From assembly GCA_014695175.1 (NCBI GenBank), contig JACJNV010000264.1, positions 1 to 33,881 on the forward strand: DNA of 33,881 nt, read 5' to 3'. The DNA comes from Microcoleus sp. FACHB-DQ6 (GTDB taxonomy: Bacteria > Cyanobacteriota > Cyanobacteriia > Cyanobacteriales > Microcoleaceae). Positions 7,312 to 17,592 of the stretch are shown piece after piece; position 1 is the first letter of the stretch; each line of letters begins with the position of its first letter. Made by a program: the position numbers and the translations under genes. A model generated the notes under the pieces. That model did not search any database. It was given only the letters and a program-made list of their open reading frames with translations, and was not told where the DNA came from.

Positions 7312-8487
7312 TTAACTGAAAAGAGAAAGCTGTTGACTTATTTCTCTTCCTCTAACTTTATCACCCTTAATTACCTGACAAAGGTATTGACCTATCGCCT
7401 CTCCCAATAATACCGGAACTGCATTCCCAATTTGCCGATATTTAGAAGCAGTTGAGCCATAAAAAACCCAATCGTCTGGAAACGTTTGAATTCGGGCGCA
7501 CTCCCTTACACTCAAAGGACGCAATTCATCGGGATGACACATATCTGTAGCCTTTTGATGAGGACTCGTGGTGACAGTAGGCGAGGGTTTGTCCCACGCT
7601 AAGCGTCGATAAAAACCAACTTTACCCCCTTCAGATTTATAAGCTCCTCCCATTGCTTCTTGCTTTAATTCGCTGGGTAAATCCCTCCAGTTTTGACCGG
7701 CTGTTAACAGGCGCAAATACTTGAGGCGACTTTCTGAGTAAGGGACACATTCTGGTTGAGAATCTACTAAATCTTTTAATCCTTCTCTTAGCGTCAGCCA
7801 TTTGGCTTTTGTACCAGTACCTTTCTGACTGTAACTTGGGAGCGGCAAAGTAACTGAATCATTACCTTTATAACCAATAAAGATGACTCTTTCTCTAACT
7901 TGAGGAACGCCGTAATCAGCAGTATTGAGCAAATCATACACAACTTCATAACCAATGCGTTTCATCTCTGCCAAAATCACTTGTAAAGCTGCACCTGGCA
8001 TCTCATCTGGTTCTAATTGCGGGAAATCTAAACCTCTGCGATCGTGAGGTCGATGTCGAATCGGAGCTGACAGCAAGCCCTTAACATTTTCCATGATAAA
8101 AAAGCGGGGTTTGATTTCGTCAACGATGCGTATGAAATCCATAAATAAGCTGCCGCGGGGATCGCCAACAGACCCCCGTTTTCCGGCTGTGCTGAAGGGT
8201 TGGCACGGGGGGCCACCAGTCACTAAATCTACTTCTTCAGCGCGTAGAGGTCTATCTAAACCTAAGATCTGTCCGCCTTCTTCTAATAAAGTTTGGGCGC
8301 TGACTTCGCAAATATCTCTCGGTACAGCAGATACGGATAAATGAGGACGATTTAGAGAGATTGTTTTGGTAGCATCAGGTTCGATTTCTACTAAACTTAC
8401 TGTCTGAAATCCTGCTTTTTCTAGACCTAAATCTAAACCGTATGCTCCAGCAAAGAGGCTAATAGTTATCGGTTTGTTGTTAATCAC
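7312..8487 (-). CDS. DNA (cytosine-5-)-methyltransferase
   Basis: This enzyme methylates C5 of a cytosine in a short recognition site using S-adenosylmethionine and protects the host from the linked nuclease. Conserved motifs appear in order: I (ISLFAGAYGLDLGLEKAGF), IV with the catalytic cysteine (GGPPCQPFSTAGKR), VI (FIMENVKG), VIII (QVRERVIFIG), IX (RPLSVRECARIQTFPDDW) and X (YRQIGNAVPVLLGEAI). The target-recognition region lies between VIII and IX. I prefer the GTG at 8487 (MINNKPITISLF, 391 residues) because GAGG lies 9 nt upstream; a TTG at 8502 would add five residues but has no ribosome binding site. The gene lies 34-50 bp after the TdeIII-like nuclease gene and 34 bp before the second nuclease-like gene, so the three are probably co-transcribed. 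Confidence 0.93.
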   Translation of the reverse strand: MINNKPITISLFAGAYGLDLGLEKAGFQTVSLVEIEPDATKTISLNRPHLSVSAVPRDICEVSAQTLLEEGGQILGLDRPLRAEEVDLVTGGPPCQPFSTAGKRGSVGDPRGSLFMDFIRIVDEIKPRFFIMENVKGLLSAPIRHRPHDRRGLDFPQLEPDEMPGAALQVILAEMKRIGYEVVYDLLNTADYGVPQVRERVIFIGYKGNDSVTLPLPSYSQKGTGTKAKWLTLREGLKDLVDSQPECVPYSESRLKYLRLLTAGQNWRDLPSELKQEAMGGAYKSEGGKVGFYRRLAWDKPSPTVTTSPHQKATDMCHPDELRPLSVRECARIQTFPDDWVFYGSTASKYRQIGNAVPVLLGEAIGQYLCQVIKGDKVRGREISQQLSLFS

Positions 8488-8536
8488 AGGTTTTTGCCTC
8501 AAGACTAGATATTGCTGGAATTAAAATTGTACTTTA

Positions 8537-9223
8537 CTAAAATCCAAAAGCAAGAGCATCAAGCATATGCTTACCCTTCTCCCGCCCCACTTCTTGATAT
8601 ATATGCAAAAGTTCTTCGTAGGCAGTCTCTCCCCCTATAATATTCCAAAACTCATGTCCCATAATGACAGCTTGTTCAAAGGGCGTATACTTCCTTGCCA
8701 CTGACCATTTATAATCTGAAGGATTTGGCCCGTAAGGATTGTAAGCCATAGCATAATAAGATTGAGCAGCGGGGCGAGACAGTCCGCACAGTAAATGATA
8801 TCTCAGCAGTCGTTGAATTACCTCCAAGCATTGTCCTTTGTTGGGTTTCGATCCTTTAATTTCAAAGAAAAATTTCCTCCCGTCATGGGATAGCACGTAC
8901 AAATCTGCTTTGACCGATCGCCTAACTAAATGGTTAGTTTTTTGAGCCTCAAGAACAGCTTCAATCATTTCTTCAAAAGCAGGTTTATTTCCCTTTTTGT
9001 CGGCTGACTGCTCAAATAGCGCTATCTGACGGTCAATTTCATTGATAGCCTCTATGCTAACTTCGCCAGAAATTTCATAGCTTCTGCTTGCTTCTTGGTG
9101 ATGTTCCAAAGCAATGAGTTTTGCACATTCTTCATAAGTTGTGCCCAAGCTGCTGCTGAAACCTCTTTCAAACTCGTTAATCCGTAGCAAGTCTGACGGG
9201 ACGATCGCACGCAGTCCCGGCAA
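8537..9223 (-). CDS. TdeIII-family-like type II restriction endonuclease, N-terminus possibly lost
   Basis: The 228-residue protein resembles the TdeIII family of type II enzymes (the prototype cuts GGNCC). This rests on the block INEFERGFSSSLGTTYEECAKLIA near the N-terminus and on a clear PD-(D/E)XK core: VKADLYVLSHDGRKFFFEIKG, giving D-x(n)-E-x-K, then SKPNKGQ. The C-terminal part is PYGPNPSDYKWSVARKY and FWNIIGGETAYEELL. The only start in frame before an upstream stop is the TTG at 9223. Family members usually have several tens of residues ahead of the FERGFS block, so the N-terminus may be missing. The upstream DNA is repeat-like. It is the first gene of the restriction-modification operon. 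The family name is recalled from memory and moderately sure. Confidence 0.68.
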   Translation of the reverse strand: MPGLRAIVPSDLLRINEFERGFSSSLGTTYEECAKLIALEHHQEASRSYEISGEVSIEAINEIDRQIALFEQSADKKGNKPAFEEMIEAVLEAQKTNHLVRRSVKADLYVLSHDGRKFFFEIKGSKPNKGQCLEVIQRLLRYHLLCGLSRPAAQSYYAMAYNPYGPNPSDYKWSVARKYTPFEQAVIMGHEFWNIIGGETAYEELLHIYQEVGREKGKHMLDALAFGF

Positions 9224-9224
9224 C

Positions 9225-9254
9225 CCCTGGGTTTTTTAGTTTGTGACCCCAGGG
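9225..9254. repeat. Inverted repeat at the 5' edge of the nuclease gene
   Basis: CCCTGGG (9225-9231) and CCCAGGG (9248-9254) are perfect 7-bp arms around a 16-bp centre. The structure touches the TTG start of the TdeIII-like gene. It may be the end of a dispersed element, or a hairpin that limits translation of the nuclease. Confidence 0.5.
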
Positions 9255-9375
9255 ATGACGATCGTTGGTGAGGAAACTTGACAAGCAGCGGCCACACAAC
9301 TTTTTTTAAGCTGGCTAGATTGGGGAGTCGTTTAAAAAATCAACCCGATGGATTCATTAACTTTTTTGCACAACA

Positions 9376-10875
9376 TCAAGCTGACAGCGACAAGACAGGA
9401 GACTCCTGCCGAATCGGAATCTCAATAGTAAACTCTGTTCCCCCGCCTGGTGCAGAAATACACCCCAAGCTTCCCCGGTGTTTTTCCACTACAATTTGCC
9501 AGCTAATCGATAGCCCAATCCCTGTGCCCTTACCGGGGGGTTTTGTCGTAAAAAACGGGTTAAATACGTGGCGACGAACCTCTTCCGAGATCCCTGGCCC
9601 ATTGTCCACAATTCGGACAGCTACCCAATTGCTGCTTGTTACTTCTGTGCTAATCCGAATCACGCTAGGATTCGCTTTAATTTCTTCTAGCGATCTCTGC
9701 GTGTTCCACTCGTCAATAGCATCGATCGCATTTGCAAGTACATTCATAAATACCTGATTCATTTCTCCCCCATAACAGTCCACTTCGGGCAGGTTTGGGC
9801 AATAGTCCCGAACCACTTCAATCGAGGGGCGGTCTGAGTTAAATTTTAGTCGGCTCTGTAAAATCATCAACGTGCTGTCCATGCCTTCGTGAAGGTTGAC
9901 CGCTCTCATTTCATATCCTTCTTGCCGTGCGAATAGGCGCAAAGATAAAACGATTTCGCGGATGCGATCGGCTCCTAAGTACATCGATTTGAACAATTTA
10001 GGCAAGTCGTCTTTGAGATAATCTAGCTCGCTTGCTGCGATTTCTGCTTGTATATCTGGAGCCGGATTAGGATAGTGCTTTTCGTAGAGGTCAAGGATAG
10101 TGACCAAAGTTTTTGAATATTCCAGAGCATAGGAAAGATTTCCATAAATAAAATTAATTGGATTATTGATTTCATGAGCTACACCAGCCACGAGCTGACC
10201 TAGCCCGGACATTTTTTCGCTCTGAATGAGCTGGCTTTGCACCTGCTTGAGTTCGTGCAGGGAATTTTCGAGCTGTAGGGCTTTGTGCCGCTCTCGCGCT
10301 TCCGATGCTTGCAAAGCTGCTTCTGCAAGCTTGCGTTCAGCAGCCTCCTGCTTGAGGCGTTCATTCGTCTGGGAAAGTTCAGCGGTGCGGTGTTCTACTC
10401 GCCTCTCGAGCTCTTGTGTCAAAACTTGTAGGTCGGCTTGCGCTCGCTCGCGCTCGACAATTTGCGCCTGAAGCTTTTTAGTTAGATTTCGCAGATTCAG
10501 GTGCGTGATAGCCCGAGCTAAAACTTCTTCCTGTTGAAGGGGCTTAGTGATATAATCTACACCCCCCACATTAAAGCCTTTGACTTTGCTTTCTGTATCG
10601 TCCAGCGCGGTCATAAAAATAACTGGGATATCTTTAGTTAAGTCATTTGCTTTTAGATTTTGACAGGTTTTAAATCCGTCCATCTCTGGCATCAGAACAT
10701 CCAACAAAATTAAATCCGGCTGGGAATATTGCACTTTTTTGAGAGCGCTAGACCCACTGCGAGCTACCCAAACAGTGAAGCCAGATGTGCTCAAAAAATC
10801 CAATACTGAACCCAGATTAGTGGGCGTATCATCCACAATTAAAATGGTGCCTCTGTCTAAATATTCGCTAGTCAT
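9376..10875 (-). CDS. Receiver-histidine kinase hybrid
   Basis: A 499-residue two-component protein. Residues 10-125 form a receiver domain: the acidic pair is in ILIVDD, the phospho-acceptor is Asp59 in LILLDVLMPEMDG, and the conserved Lys111 is in ITKPL. A coiled coil follows (about 130-225, many ERE/EAA repeats). The dimerisation/phospho-acceptor segment has His234 (GVAHEINNPINFIYGN). The ATPase domain shows NQVFMNVLANAIDAI (N box), DNGPGI (G1) and FFTTKPPGKGTGIGLSIS (F/G2). There is no membrane segment, so it is cytoplasmic and probably receives phosphate or a signal from a partner. The start ATG at 10875 has GAGGAG just upstream and lies 9 bp after the stop of the 2024-residue kinase, so the two form an operon and likely one relay. 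Confidence 0.93.
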   Translation of the reverse strand: MTSEYLDRGTILIVDDTPTNLGSVLDFLSTSGFTVWVARSGSSALKKVQYSQPDLILLDVLMPEMDGFKTCQNLKANDLTKDIPVIFMTALDDTESKVKGFNVGGVDYITKPLQQEEVLARAITHLNLRNLTKKLQAQIVERERAQADLQVLTQELERRVEHRTAELSQTNERLKQEAAERKLAEAALQASEARERHKALQLENSLHELKQVQSQLIQSEKMSGLGQLVAGVAHEINNPINFIYGNLSYALEYSKTLVTILDLYEKHYPNPAPDIQAEIAASELDYLKDDLPKLFKSMYLGADRIREIVLSLRLFARQEGYEMRAVNLHEGMDSTLMILQSRLKFNSDRPSIEVVRDYCPNLPEVDCYGGEMNQVFMNVLANAIDAIDEWNTQRSLEEIKANPSVIRISTEVTSSNWVAVRIVDNGPGISEEVRRHVFNPFFTTKPPGKGTGIGLSISWQIVVEKHRGSLGCISAPGGGTEFTIEIPIRQESPVLSLSA

Positions 10876-10884
10876 TTTTACTCC

Positions 10885-13800
10885 TCATCTAAACTGTTGA
10901 ACAAATTCTACTAATTTGTCTTCTTCAAAGTTTTTAGTTAATTCAAGCAACTGATTGACAAAAGGTGCATAACGCATATCTATTGCCTTCAGCTTGCTGG
11001 CTCGCTTCTCAATACTGAGGAGTTCACCTTTCATCGCTAAATCGAACAGGACTGCAACTTCTTCCGAAGGGGGAGCAATCAGTTGTTGGTCTTGGATTTG
11101 GGAAGGGGGATCGGTGAAGATACCTCCTGAACTGAAAGTTGTTCGCTCCTCATAAACCCATTCTAAACCTAAATGGTTGCCCAAGCATTCTAATAACTTT
11201 TCTGCCCGAATTGGTTTGAGGAGAAAAGCGTTGCAACCAGCCTGGAAAATGCTGTGGGGATCGCCCGATAAAATGCTAGCAGAAGTTCCGATCGCGATTA
11301 CATCCTTCAATGTAGGGATTTTTCTGATCCGCCTCACCGCTTCAAAGCCGTCCATCACTGGCATTACTAAGTCAATTATAATACAGTCCGGTTGAAATAA
11401 CAGCGCTTTATTCACGCAGTCTTGACCGTCCGTTGCCTCCATCAATTCAAACCCAATGGGAGCTAAAAGATTAACGAGGACAGAGCGATTTTGCCAGCGA
11501 TCGTCAACGACTAAAATTTTCCGCCGCTCGCCTGAGAAACTCCTGATAATTTTTTCAGGTTCTTTTTGATACCCTTCCCAGCTTTCGGTAATAGGCAACT
11601 CTAACTCAAACCAGAAAATACTGCCTTTACCTAAAGAGCTTTGTACTTTCAGTTCGCCGCCCATCATCTCCACTAATTGGCGACTAATTGGCAGCCCTAA
11701 TCCTGTCCCCTCTATCTGGCTAACGGAACCGCTGGCTTGCTCGAAGGGCAAAAATATTTTTGAGAGTTCGTCCGGCGCGATGCCAATGCCTGTATCTTCT
11801 ACTTGGAAAATAAATTTTGCTGTTAGGGATTGGGGATTGGCGATTGGTGATGGCAAAGATTGCTGAGTCTCCAGTCTGTCTACTTTGAAAATAACGCCTC
11901 CTTTTTCGGTGAATTTTATGGCATTACCGAGTAAGTTGATGAGAATTTGCCGCAACCTTTTTTCATCGGCTTGGACGCAAGTGGGAAGTGAAGTTAGCGG
12001 TTCGTAAATCAAAGAGATTCCCTTCTGTTGGGCGCGAATCTGGCAGATTTCAGTAATGCCTTGGAGAAAGTCTGACAGGTGAAACTCGGTGAGGTAGAGT
12101 TCCATTTTTCCGGCTTCGATTTTGGAGAGGTCTAGAACGTCATTGATCAGAGTTAGGAGGTGTTCGCCACACTGATGAATGATGTTAATACCAGAATTTT
12201 GCTGACTGGTTAAACCTGTGTCTCGTTTGAGGATTTGGGTATAACCTAAAATGCCGTTGAGCGGTGTGCGAAGTTCGTGGCTCATGTTGGCGAGAAATTG
12301 GCTCTTGGCGCGGTTTGCGGCTTCGGCCGCTTGCTCGGCTCGCTGTCGCTCTTGAATTTCCACTTCTAGGCTCGTATTTTTGGCTTTTAATTCCTCGGTT
12401 CGCTCTTCTACTTTGACTTCTAAAGTGTGATAGAGGTTGGCATTTTCTAAGGCGATCGCCGCTTGTCCCGATAGCATCCGCAAAACTTCTACCCGCTTCG
12501 GCGTGAAAGCGCCAGCAATCACGTTGTTTTCTAGGTACAGGATGGCAGTTAACTTACCTTGATATAGGATAGGCGCACACAAAATTGATTTTGGTTTGTG
12601 CTGGGTAATGTAGGGGTCGGCGTTAAAGATTTCCTCGCGGCCCGAATCATTTAAAACGACATCTTTCTGAGTTCTGGTGACGTAATTAAGTACGGAGATA
12701 GGCACTAGCCCAGAATTTGATACTGGTAAAGATTCCAGCACTCGGACTCGATCTTTAGTCCCCGCCGCTTCTATAACAAGTTGACCATCTTTTGAGAGAA
12801 TAAGCACTCCAGTTTCAGCGCCTGCGTTTTCTATCAAAATTTTCATTAACTTGGTGAGCAAGTTAGGTAGAACAATTTCGCTAGAAATGGCAATAGATGC
12901 TTTCATTACAGTTGCCAAGTCTAGCAACTCTGCTTGACCGCCTGTAATGGTCAAAGGAGCAATTGTCATCTTAGGATCGAAAGGGGTTTCGGTGACCGCA
13001 GAGGCTCGCGCTATTAATTTCGGGTATTTTTCTTCTAGATGTTTAACTTTAGCTAAAGCTCCCCAGCGCATATAGGCATAATAAGCATCGGTCATGTAGG
13101 TGCGGGCAATCTTTTCTTTACCCCATGAAAAATAAAATTTAGCAGCGAGTTCGTGAGCTAGTGCTTCTTCGTTGATGTACTCGTTTTCTTTAGCAAGAGC
13201 GATCGCTTTGTCGTACATCTCGATCGCTTCTACTGTTTCGCCTAAAACACGATTTTTTTCTGCCTCTACTAAATAGAATTTATGTAGATGATTCATTGGA
13301 GCATAATGCGCCCATTTTTGCATTTTTTCTTGATTAGCTTGTACTCGGTTAAGAATGTCCTGTTGGTCGGGCTGCGAACTTTCAGGATACACAGCTAGCC
13401 GTACTAGAGAATCGTAGAAATAGAAGATAACAACAGTTAGCTGCCCTGTAGATGAGCCGAAAGAACTTTCTACTTGAGGGATATTTTTTAAAGCTTCCGC
13501 GTAATTCTCAAACACATAACAAAGCGCAAGTTTGTGCAAGTATAAGTAATGAATTGCCAGTTGGTTGTTGGTTTCCTGGTATAGCGGCAGCATTTTCTCT
13601 TCGTCGTATACTTCCCCCTTTAACTGGCATATATTTTCGCTTCTTCCCATGATGTTTAAGACGGCTTGCCAACAGATTTTTGTATTATTAATCGCTGTTT
13701 CTTGGCTAATTTTATGAAGGGCATCTGTATAAGTTGCTATCTCTCGTTCAAGTTGCATTAGTTGCTTGCCCACAAAAAACGAGTAATGACTCCACACCAT

Positions 13801-16800
13801 GACGGCATAGCCAGCATATTCTAAATCTCCAGTTTCCAGCCCAGTAGAGAAAGCTGCCAGGAAAGGTTCTAAGGTATTTCGGACGTGTTCTTTCCAATGT
13901 TGAACGGCAGCATACACTAAGTGGCAAGTCTTGACTTCGATTTCTTTGGCATTTAACTTTGACACTAGACGTAAAGCTAATTGACCGAACTCATAGCCTC
14001 GCTCAATATCTCCTACCGCCCCGCAAAGAAGAAGACTGTATACCGCATATGCAAAGGGAGACACAGAAGCATTGCCATATTGAACGGATAAATCGACCTG
14101 TTTGCACACTGTTAAAGGCACCAGTACGGGCATCCCAGAATAGCAAGCAGAAAATATACTTGACAAAATCCTGATCGCTGCTAATTGATAAGGATCGGTC
14201 ATTTCAGGGAGATCGATTAAGTCCTCAATTCGGGTTCCGCTCAAAATTGCCGCAGTTTCCCCCAGCGCCTGCCCAATATCAGATGGGTTTGGCGAGTCGG
14301 GAAACTCTACCTCCAACTGCTTTAAGACTTGCAGCCCCGTATTCAATGCTTCGACCAGCTTGTTCTGCGCCATATAAGCTTGAATCTGGACTTCGTACAC
14401 TTTTACTATGTCCAATAGCGTTTTGGCGCAGTTTTGTACTATCTCAACGAATCTCTGCATTCGGTCAAAATCACCACTCAAATATGCTGACTCTGCTGCT
14501 TCTTCATGCAGCCTTAAGGCCAGTTCATACCGATTGTCCCAACTATCTACTGCTAGCAGAGATAAGCCCACTTGCAAATATTTGACGGCGGAATCGTGGG
14601 CTGTAGCAGCTTTCGCTTTCTGACCTGCAATCAGATTCAATTGGGCTAGTTCATATTTTTGGGATTCAGTGGTAAGTAAGTCAGTACCATAATTGAGTTG
14701 GTTAACTAAAGCGAAAATATTTTCTTTTCGGTCTTCTGGCGTTGTACTTTGCAGCAGCAGTTGACCGATTTTTAAGTGGGTCTCTTTTTTCTGCTCATCT
14801 GGAATCAAAGAATAGGCAGCTTGCTGCACTCGGTCATGTAAAAACTTGTAGTCAACCTTCACATCAGTTAAGGTAAAACCGCCCGATTCTTCCTGACTAA
14901 ATACGAGGGGAATTTTGTATTCATTGCTCAAAGGTAAAATCAACCCAGCTTGAAGTGCTGCCCACAATTGCCCTGCCGTGACTAAGGATGATTCCTGATT
15001 GACAATCGCCAAAACTTCTAAGTTAAAAGTGTTGCCAATACAAGCAGCAAATTTTAATACTTTTTGTGTATCTTCGGGCAATTTGCGTATGTTTCTAGCA
15101 ATCAGTTCGACAACATTGTAATCGGTGATGCCGATCGCTTGAATTTCCTCGATATTCCATTGCCAACCCCCCTTTGTCCCCCCTTGGTAAGGGGGGATTA
15201 GGGGGGTGAAGTTATAAGTCAACAAATCTTCTTGATATAGAGTTTTTAGGAGTTGACTTAAGAAGAAAGGATTGCCCTGCGTTTTATTAAAAAGTAGAGA
15301 CGCGAAATTTCGCGTCTTTACAGACAGGGATTCCGAACCGCCAGATTCATTTAAAGTATCCGCAATTAATTCTTCGACATGAACCAGGTGTAATGGTTGA
15401 AGGACAATATTATTCACCGTCGCACCAGTTTGGCGAATCTTGTCAATTGTTTGAATCGTCGGATGAGTTGGAGAAACTTCGTTATCTCGGTATGCCCCAA
15501 TCAGCAATAAATACTTGCTATCAGAATCAGTTATTAGCAATTCAATTAATTTCAACGAGGCCGAATCCGCCCACTGCAAGTCATCAAGGAAGATAACTAA
15601 GGGATGGTCAATAGTCGTAAATACGCCAATGAATTGTTTAAAGACGCGACTGAAACGGTTTTGAGCTTCAGTTGCCCCTAGTTCTGCTACGGGTGGCTGT
15701 TTGCCAATAATTAATTCGACTTCAGGGATAACATCAATGATGACTTGTCCGTTATCGCCTAAAGCGGATAACAGTTTTTCTTTCCAAGTTTGGATTTCTA
15801 CTTCGCCTTCGGTTAGAAGTTGCTGAGTTAAGGATTGGAATGCTTGAATCAGGGAAGCATAAGGAATATTGCGCTTGAACTGGTCAAATTTCCCCGCAAT
15901 AAAATAGCCTCGTTGCCGCACAATGGGTTTGTGAACTTCATTGACCAAAACTGTTTTGCCTATCCCGGAATAACCGGAAACCAGCATTAATTCGGTGGTG
16001 CCACTGGCAACGCGCTCGAAAGTTTCTAGAATTTTTTCAATTTCTTTGTAGCGACCGTAGAGCTTTTGCGGTATATTTAACTGCCCTGCTTTATCCGCAC
16101 TTCCAACAACAAAGTTGGAAATATATCCGCTAGCCTGTAGCTTTATCAAGCAAGTTTCTAAGTCAAATTTTAGTCCTTCAGTGCTTTGGTAGCGGTCTTC
16201 AGCATTTTTAGCTAATAACTTCATCGCAATCGCTGAAATTTGTGGTGGGATTTCATGATTTAGCTGGTGAGGGGGAATGGGAGTTTTGGCAATATGGCTG
16301 TGTACCAATTCCAGCGGGTCTGTGGAATTAAAGGGCAACTCGCCTGTGAGCATTTCATAGAAGGTAACGCCTAGTGAATAAAAATCAGTGCGGTAGTCAA
16401 TTGACCGATTCATCCGGCCAGTTTGTTCTGGCGACATATAGGCGAGTGTGCCTTCGAGCAAATCTGGATGGCTGAGCGTCGAATTTTCTCGCTCCAGGCG
16501 CGAAGCGATGCTGAAATCAATAATTTTAACTTTTTCGGTGGCTGGGTTGATGATAATATTTTGTGGCTTTACATCTTTATGAATAATGTTATGTTTATGG
16601 AGTTCTGCTAAGGCAGAAACAAGCTGGAGAGCCAAAGAAAGAAATTGAATGATTGAGATTTTTTTACCCTTCATCCAATCGTTGAGAGACTCGGATCCGG
16701 AATCTTCTAAGATCAGTGCTAAACCGTTTTTATAGCTTTCTAAACTAATGGCTTTGATAATCGATTCTACGTTCAAGCTGTGCAGGATTTGATATTCGTG

Positions 16801-16959
16801 TCGCAAGCGGGTGATGTCAGAAAGAGTGGGATACTCAGCCTTTAGCCTTTTGACGATCACGCTGGAAAAGTCTGAATCCTTCCGAGCGCGATCGACTGAA
16901 GTTCTTATCCCGCTGTGGAGGGTTTCAACGAATTGATAGCCAGCTAAGTTGATAGTCAT
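10885..16959 (-). CDS. Ser/Thr kinase-AAA ATPase-GAF-histidine kinase-receiver fusion
   Basis: A 2024-residue cytoplasmic multi-sensor kinase. Domains in order: a Ser/Thr kinase (about 8-270; Lys37, [10 protein letters not shown] with HKD in place of HRD at 127-129, DFS in place of DFG at 148-150, [13 protein letters not shown]); an AAA ATPase (Walker A GYSGIGKT at 329-336, Walker [12 protein letters not shown]); a long helical TPR-like region (about 700-1290); a GAF domain (about 1310-1460); a coiled coil; a histidine kinase (His1561 in [17 protein letters not shown], then [18 protein letters not shown] and [10 protein letters not shown]); and a receiver (Asp1863 in [12 protein letters not shown]). 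This layout is known in filamentous cyanobacteria and myxobacteria; the signals are usually unknown. Three segments (residues about 547-556, 585-599 and 1703-1712) are encoded by palindromic or repetitive DNA and look like in-frame repeat insertions. The start is the ATG at 16959. Confidence 0.93.
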   Translation of the reverse strand: MTINLAGYQFVETLHSGIRTSVDRARKDSDFSSVIVKRLKAEYPTLSDITRLRHEYQILHSLNVESIIKAISLESYKNGLALILEDSGSESLNDWMKGKKISIIQFLSLALQLVSALAELHKHNIIHKDVKPQNIIINPATEKVKIIDFSIASRLERENSTLSHPDLLEGTLAYMSPEQTGRMNRSIDYRTDFYSLGVTFYEMLTGELPFNSTDPLELVHSHIAKTPIPPHQLNHEIPPQISAIAMKLLAKNAEDRYQSTEGLKFDLETCLIKLQASGYISNFVVGSADKAGQLNIPQKLYGRYKEIEKILETFERVASGTTELMLVSGYSGIGKTVLVNEVHKPIVRQRGYFIAGKFDQFKRNIPYASLIQAFQSLTQQLLTEGEVEIQTWKEKLLSALGDNGQVIIDVIPEVELIIGKQPPVAELGATEAQNRFSRVFKQFIGVFTTIDHPLVIFLDDLQWADSASLKLIELLITDSDSKYLLLIGAYRDNEVSPTHPTIQTIDKIRQTGATVNNIVLQPLHLVHVEELIADTLNESGGSESLSVKTRNFASLLFNKTQGNPFFLSQLLKTLYQEDLLTYNFTPLIPPYQGGTKGGWQWNIEEIQAIGITDYNVVELIARNIRKLPEDTQKVLKFAACIGNTFNLEVLAIVNQESSLVTAGQLWAALQAGLILPLSNEYKIPLVFSQEESGGFTLTDVKVDYKFLHDRVQQAAYSLIPDEQKKETHLKIGQLLLQSTTPEDRKENIFALVNQLNYGTDLLTTESQKYELAQLNLIAGQKAKAATAHDSAVKYLQVGLSLLAVDSWDNRYELALRLHEEAAESAYLSGDFDRMQRFVEIVQNCAKTLLDIVKVYEVQIQAYMAQNKLVEALNTGLQVLKQLEVEFPDSPNPSDIGQALGETAAILSGTRIEDLIDLPEMTDPYQLAAIRILSSIFSACYSGMPVLVPLTVCKQVDLSVQYGNASVSPFAYAVYSLLLCGAVGDIERGYEFGQLALRLVSKLNAKEIEVKTCHLVYAAVQHWKEHVRNTLEPFLAAFSTGLETGDLEYAGYAVMVWSHYSFFVGKQLMQLEREIATYTDALHKISQETAINNTKICWQAVLNIMGRSENICQLKGEVYDEEKMLPLYQETNNQLAIHYLYLHKLALCYVFENYAEALKNIPQVESSFGSSTGQLTVVIFYFYDSLVRLAVYPESSQPDQQDILNRVQANQEKMQKWAHYAPMNHLHKFYLVEAEKNRVLGETVEAIEMYDKAIALAKENEYINEEALAHELAAKFYFSWGKEKIARTYMTDAYYAYMRWGALAKVKHLEEKYPKLIARASAVTETPFDPKMTIAPLTITGGQAELLDLATVMKASIAISSEIVLPNLLTKLMKILIENAGAETGVLILSKDGQLVIEAAGTKDRVRVLESLPVSNSGLVPISVLNYVTRTQKDVVLNDSGREEIFNADPYITQHKPKSILCAPILYQGKLTAILYLENNVIAGAFTPKRVEVLRMLSGQAAIALENANLYHTLEVKVEERTEELKAKNTSLEVEIQERQRAEQAAEAANRAKSQFLANMSHELRTPLNGILGYTQILKRDTGLTSQQNSGINIIHQCGEHLLTLINDVLDLSKIEAGKMELYLTEFHLSDFLQGITEICQIRAQQKGISLIYEPLTSLPTCVQADEKRLRQILINLLGNAIKFTEKGGVIFKVDRLETQQSLPSPIANPQSLTAKFIFQVEDTGIGIAPDELSKIFLPFEQASGSVSQIEGTGLGLPISRQLVEMMGGELKVQSSLGKGSIFWFELELPITESWEGYQKEPEKIIRSFSGERRKILVVDDRWQNRSVLVNLLAPIGFELMEATDGQDCVNKALLFQPDCIIIDLVMPVMDGFEAVRRIRKIPTLKDVIAIGTSASILSGDPHSIFQAGCNAFLLKPIRAEKLLECLGNHLGLEWVYEERTTFSSGGIFTDPPSQIQDQQLIAPPSEEVAVLFDLAMKGELLSIEKRASKLKAIDMRYAPFVNQLLELTKNFEEDKLVEFVQQFR
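11824..11853 (-). repeat. Intragenic GATTGG repeat in the kinase gene
   Basis: The plus strand reads TAGGGATTGGGGATTGG followed by further GATTGG units. On the coding strand this gives [10 protein letters not shown], the peptide typical of translated GGGGATTGG-type repeats in cyanobacteria. It lies between FKVDRLETQ and [12 protein letters not shown] in the histidine-kinase ATPase domain, where family members usually have a short loop. Confidence 0.6.
15165..15208 (-). repeat. Intragenic CCCCCC/GGGGGG nested palindrome
   Basis: Nested arms: CCCCCCTT (15178-15185) pairs with AAGGGGGG (15189-15196), and an outer ACCCCCC (15166-15172) pairs with GGGGGGT (15201-15207). The coding strand reads [15 protein letters not shown], a peptide I recognise as a translated dispersed repeat in cyanobacterial proteins. 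It falls just before [12 protein letters not shown] in the ATPase region. Confidence 0.75.
15294..15321 (-). repeat. Intragenic 28-bp palindrome (AGACGCGAAATTTCGCGTCT core)
   Basis: A 28-bp palindrome with one mismatched base pair, its core being AGACGCGAAATTTCGCGTCT. This sequence type is a common intergenic repeat in cyanobacteria. Here it sits in frame in the kinase gene and encodes [10 protein letters not shown], right before the conserved [15 protein letters not shown] block. Confidence 0.75.
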
Positions 16960-17236
16960 GGTTATTCTACCGATCGCAAGGGAATTGAGTGTGAGGTTAA
17001 GGCCGGTTTTAAAACTTAATTATTATTGGAGCTGATCGTAACATAGTAATTTACTCAACAAAAGTGAGCTCATGTTTCGCTTCTGGCAATCATGGTCTCA
17101 TGAGATTGTGTTGTTAACTGTGCTGCCTCAAGGCGCGTTTTGGGTGTTTGTTGGGGGATTAGTTGGCTGTACTTTCAAGGGGGATGTCGATCGAGTGTTT
17201 TGCCGTTGCTGATAATTATCGTTGTCAACCATCACC
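16960..17236. other. Upstream region of the kinase operon
   Basis: This should contain the promoter of the minus-strand kinase operon, but no clear box was found. On the plus strand, 17072-17212 encodes a 46-residue hydrophobic frame (MFRFWQSWSHEIVLLTVLPQ at its start) without a convincing ribosome binding site. I regard it as doubtful. Confidence 0.35.
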
Positions 17237-17592
17237 TCAAACCGAATCATCTATCCATCCGCAAGCCGAACAATCCCAATGAACAGGCGGCGTTTCATAC
17301 TGGGGGTAAGTCATTTCACATTGGGGACAGCGGCCACTAAACAGTGGGTGGGTATCCAAAAGTTCTAACTGTTTTTCTTTCTGGTGTCCACCGCTGCCTC
17401 GGTTGCAGAATCAATTCGCCACCATAGTAGCTTGCCCCTTCGGGTTCCCACACTTCATCGGGTTCAGCGTTGGGGTCTGCTCAAAAGTCGGGGCAAGTGT
17501 CGGTGTCTGAGCCTGTGGGATGAACTGCACAGATTAAGTGTGGGTTGGGGGCGTAGAAGGAGACAGCGTTCGCACTCAGGGAGTTTGGGCAT
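17237..17592 (-). pseudogene. Broken zinc-ribbon protein gene
   Basis: Read across three lesions, the minus strand gives a coherent protein of about 117 residues. It starts MPKLPECERCLL (ATG at 17592). After a one-base shift it continues YAPNPHLICAVHPTGSDTDT and CPDF, then meets an in-frame TGA near 17478. It resumes ADPNAEPDEVWEPEGASYYG and GELILQPRQRWTPERK. After a second one-base shift in a run of five A it continues QLELLDTHPLFSGRCPQCEM, YPQYETPPVHWDCSACGWID and DSV, then stops with TGA at 17237-17239. It has C-x2-C pairs at the start (CERC) and end (CPQC, CSAC), so it was probably a small metal-binding protein of a cyanobacterial conserved family. The function is unknown. The open frame extends upstream to about 17694, so the original start is uncertain. 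Sequencing error cannot be excluded for the shifts, but three lesions make decay likely. Confidence 0.65.
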
